DNA of 23,518 nucleotides from CAYUCJ01 sp049282265 (lineage in GTDB: Bacteria > Desulfobacterota > DSM-4660 > Desulfatiglandales > Desulfatiglandaceae). The stretch lies in NCBI GenBank assembly GCA_049282265.1, contig JBAPTR010000109.1, positions 1 to 23,518 on the forward strand, given 5' to 3'. The position numbers and the translations under genes were made by a program. The notes below the pieces were generated by a model. That model saw nothing but the letters and a program-made list of their open reading frames with translations. It made no database searches and was not told the origin of the DNA. How positions within the stretch are numbered: the stretch's first letter is position 1; each line of letters opens with the position of its first letter. Positions 22,299 through 23,518 of this stretch are shown in pieces.

Positions 22299-22435
22299 CG
22301 GACAGCCGGGGGCTTGCCGGCATATGCGACTTGCCGCCGGAGCCGGTTATTACCTTATTCCGGCAACCCGGGCAAAATTCAAACCTTGAATCGCTTCAGA
22401 ATCGAAGGCACTTTGACATGAAAAAGGAGGTATTT

Positions 22436-22855
22436 ATGAGAAAGCTATTTTGCATGACGGTGTTGGTTGTTCTTTGTTTATCCACTTCTTCAGCCCTTGC
22501 AGGCGGTTTCAAAGCCTACCCGGGTGCGGCCCTGGACCGGCGGGCGACCGATGATGCCAATCAAATGGCCAAACAGGCTAATATCACCGGAAACACCCAG
22601 GTGTTTACCACGGCTGACGCCTTTGGCAAGGTGGTCTCATACTATAAAAGCAAAGGCATCGGTAAAGAGTATGTCATGCCCGGCGGTTCCAACAAAAGGA
22701 TCAAGCAGGCTTATTTTATATTCGATGGCGGCAAGGATCTGATGGCTTCAAAAATATGGGCCAAAATTCAAAGACCGGTGATGGGGTTGTACAAGGAAGA
22801 TCTTCAGAATATGAAAGTGAGGGATATTACCGCTATCATCTTTGTGCACAAGTAA
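22436..22855 (+). CDS. Small exported protein of unknown function
   Basis: I start at ATG 22436, where AAGGAGG lies six nt upstream and a signal peptide begins at once (MRKLFCMTVLVVLCLSTSSALA, cut before GG). The open frame extends upstream to 22295 but that part has no ribosome site. The 139-residue precursor gives a mature protein with FKAYPGAALDRRATDDANQ, VFTTADAFGKVVSYYKSKG and IWAKIQRPVMGLYKEDL. Similar YPGA-xxD...Y-KxKG exported proteins occur widely in Desulfobacterota, in my recollection without assigned function. It follows the DUF3592 gene by 137 nt and may be the last gene of the operon or have its own promoter. Confidence 0.8.
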   Translation: MRKLFCMTVLVVLCLSTSSALAGGFKAYPGAALDRRATDDANQMAKQANITGNTQVFTTADAFGKVVSYYKSKGIGKEYVMPGGSNKRIKQAYFIFDGGKDLMASKIWAKIQRPVMGLYKEDLQNMKVRDITAIIFVHK

Positions 22856-22965
22856 AGCAAAGCAGCGAAGAACGTGTCCTTTCGGCAAGCGTGTACGGGT
22901 GAAAAGAGTTCTCCAGCGGGCACTCGGCAGGAGGGATCCCGGGTGTCCTTCAGGTGCCATGGCGA

Positions 22966-23121
22966 TCAGAAGAATATCAGGGGATCAAGCCGGTTTTGGG
23001 ACTCAGGAGATATAGCATCCGAAGAGATGGCAGTGTAGTTCCACGGCGTCCACCTGTCCGGGTATTTTGACAGCTCAGAGACGTGGTTGTGCAGTGCCGT
23101 AAGATAATCAAAATTCTGAAA
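22966..23121 (-). pseudogene. Unassigned coding remnant
   Basis: An open frame of 51 codons ends in TGA at 22966. It reads like real protein (ALHNHVSELSKYPDRW, SPESQNRLDPLIFF) but has no start codon and overlaps the end of the aminotransferase remnant in another frame. It could be a downstream continuation after a frameshift or a separate fragment. I do not recognise it. Confidence 0.3.
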
Positions 23122-23328
23122 CTTCTATTGAGCTATTCGCATTTTCATCATACCGTAGGGCTTGATAACCGATGTCCCATACGCACGGAATACTATGCTC
23201 CCGGCAAACATGTTCAACATCCTTTCGGTTCTCCTCAGTGTAGTTGATACCTGTTGGATTTTGATGAAACGGTATCCCGAAAAAGCCGCAACCGCGTTCT
23301 TATTAGCCACGTCTCTAAATTGATTCAA
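23108..23328 (-). pseudogene. PLP-dependent class I/II aminotransferase remnant, frameshifted
   Basis: From 23299 to 23108 a frame without a start codon encodes GFFGIPFHQNPTGINYTEEN, then VEHVCREHSIPCVWDIGYQA and LRYDE. The NPTG motif followed by D...Y about 25 residues later is the cofactor-binding core of fold-type I aminotransferases. Upstream, NQFRDVANK in another frame (23328-23300) probably belongs to the same gene, implying a one-base frameshift near 23299. TGA at 23108 ends the frame before the Schiff-base lysine region. The gene is broken at both ends. Confidence 0.5.
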
Positions 23329-23518
23329 AGACCCCCTCAGGTGTCAATTTGACGCCAATCAGATGATGTCCATAGCACTTTGCATCGGAAAAGGGGACGG
23401 GAGCCCTATGGCATTGGGCCGGACCCCGGACTGCCCCCCCCTTAATGGGTGACCCCTTTGTGATCCCTTAAACTAATTAGTCCCGCCACTCCCAATCCCT
23501 TCCTCCCTTAAAAACAGC
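23329..23518. other. Right-edge region without an intact gene
   Basis: On the minus strand several short open stretches (for example PNAIGLPSPFPMQSAMDII and HHLIGVKLTPEGVFESI) look protein-like but are in different frames. They may extend the aminotransferase remnant or another broken gene. A run of eight C lies at 23434-23441. A GGGCCGGACCCC string (23417-23428) resembles the TTGGTCCGACCCC motif seen twice near the left end. Confidence 0.3.

Noticed and set aside
22966..23328. In-frame amber codon (TAG at 23125-23127) joining two minus-strand open frames, as in pyrrolysine proteins
   Set aside because: The upstream frame is not protein-like around the TAG, while another frame over the same DNA carries the aminotransferase NPTG core. 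A frameshifted pseudogene explains it better.

Overview
The window looks like an accessory-rich chromosomal segment of a Gram-negative, probably anaerobic bacterium of the Desulfobacterota (former Deltaproteobacteria). This rests on gene content: an outer membrane with OmpA and a LolA-like carrier, a LemA/DUF3137 module, an XRE-cupin regulator, DUF3795 proteins and an ISNCY-type transposase. It is inference from family distribution, not from a marker gene. Base composition is mosaic, with GC-rich operons interleaved with AT-rich insertions and gene fragments.

Layout. 1-4 kb is a mobile-element scar zone. It holds two degraded REP-associated (Y1/HUH) transposases, one intact ISNCY-type element (about 530-2227) whose right end cuts a VanX-like dipeptidase, a GNAT acetyltransferase and a DUF3795 protein. 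4-7.7 kb is a leftward four-gene envelope operon: lipase-like hydrolase, PlsB-like acyltransferase, OmpA-family protein and a cysteine-bearing secreted protein. A divergent control region (7.7-8.1 kb) with a near-consensus promoter drives an XRE-cupin regulator rightward. 8.7-14.1 kb is a tightly packed leftward operon: LolA-like periplasmic protein, two FtsX-type permeases, an ABC ATPase and an outer-membrane beta-barrel. Together these could span the whole envelope and move a lipid or lipoprotein.

14.1-15.8 kb is the part I find most interesting. Three compact AT-rich genes (3-methyladenine glycosylase Tag, a DUF3795/zinc-ribbon protein and an unknown 125-residue protein) are separated by two attC-like folded sites. 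One site shows the extrahelical base typical of integron attC. This looks like a small integrase-less cassette array (CALIN) joined to the front of the transport operon, where it seems to have replaced all but the last 17 codons of an upstream gene.

15.9-19.5 kb holds more debris (a flavoprotein tail, a transposase tail, an amidase tail) around intact genes for a PLP trans-sulfuration enzyme, a small membrane protein and a nitrilase. 19.7-22.9 kb is a rightward operon: a previously unlisted 53-codon secreted peptide that stops within the start of lemA, then LemA, DUF3137, DUF3592 and a small exported protein. The right end contains a frameshifted aminotransferase remnant.
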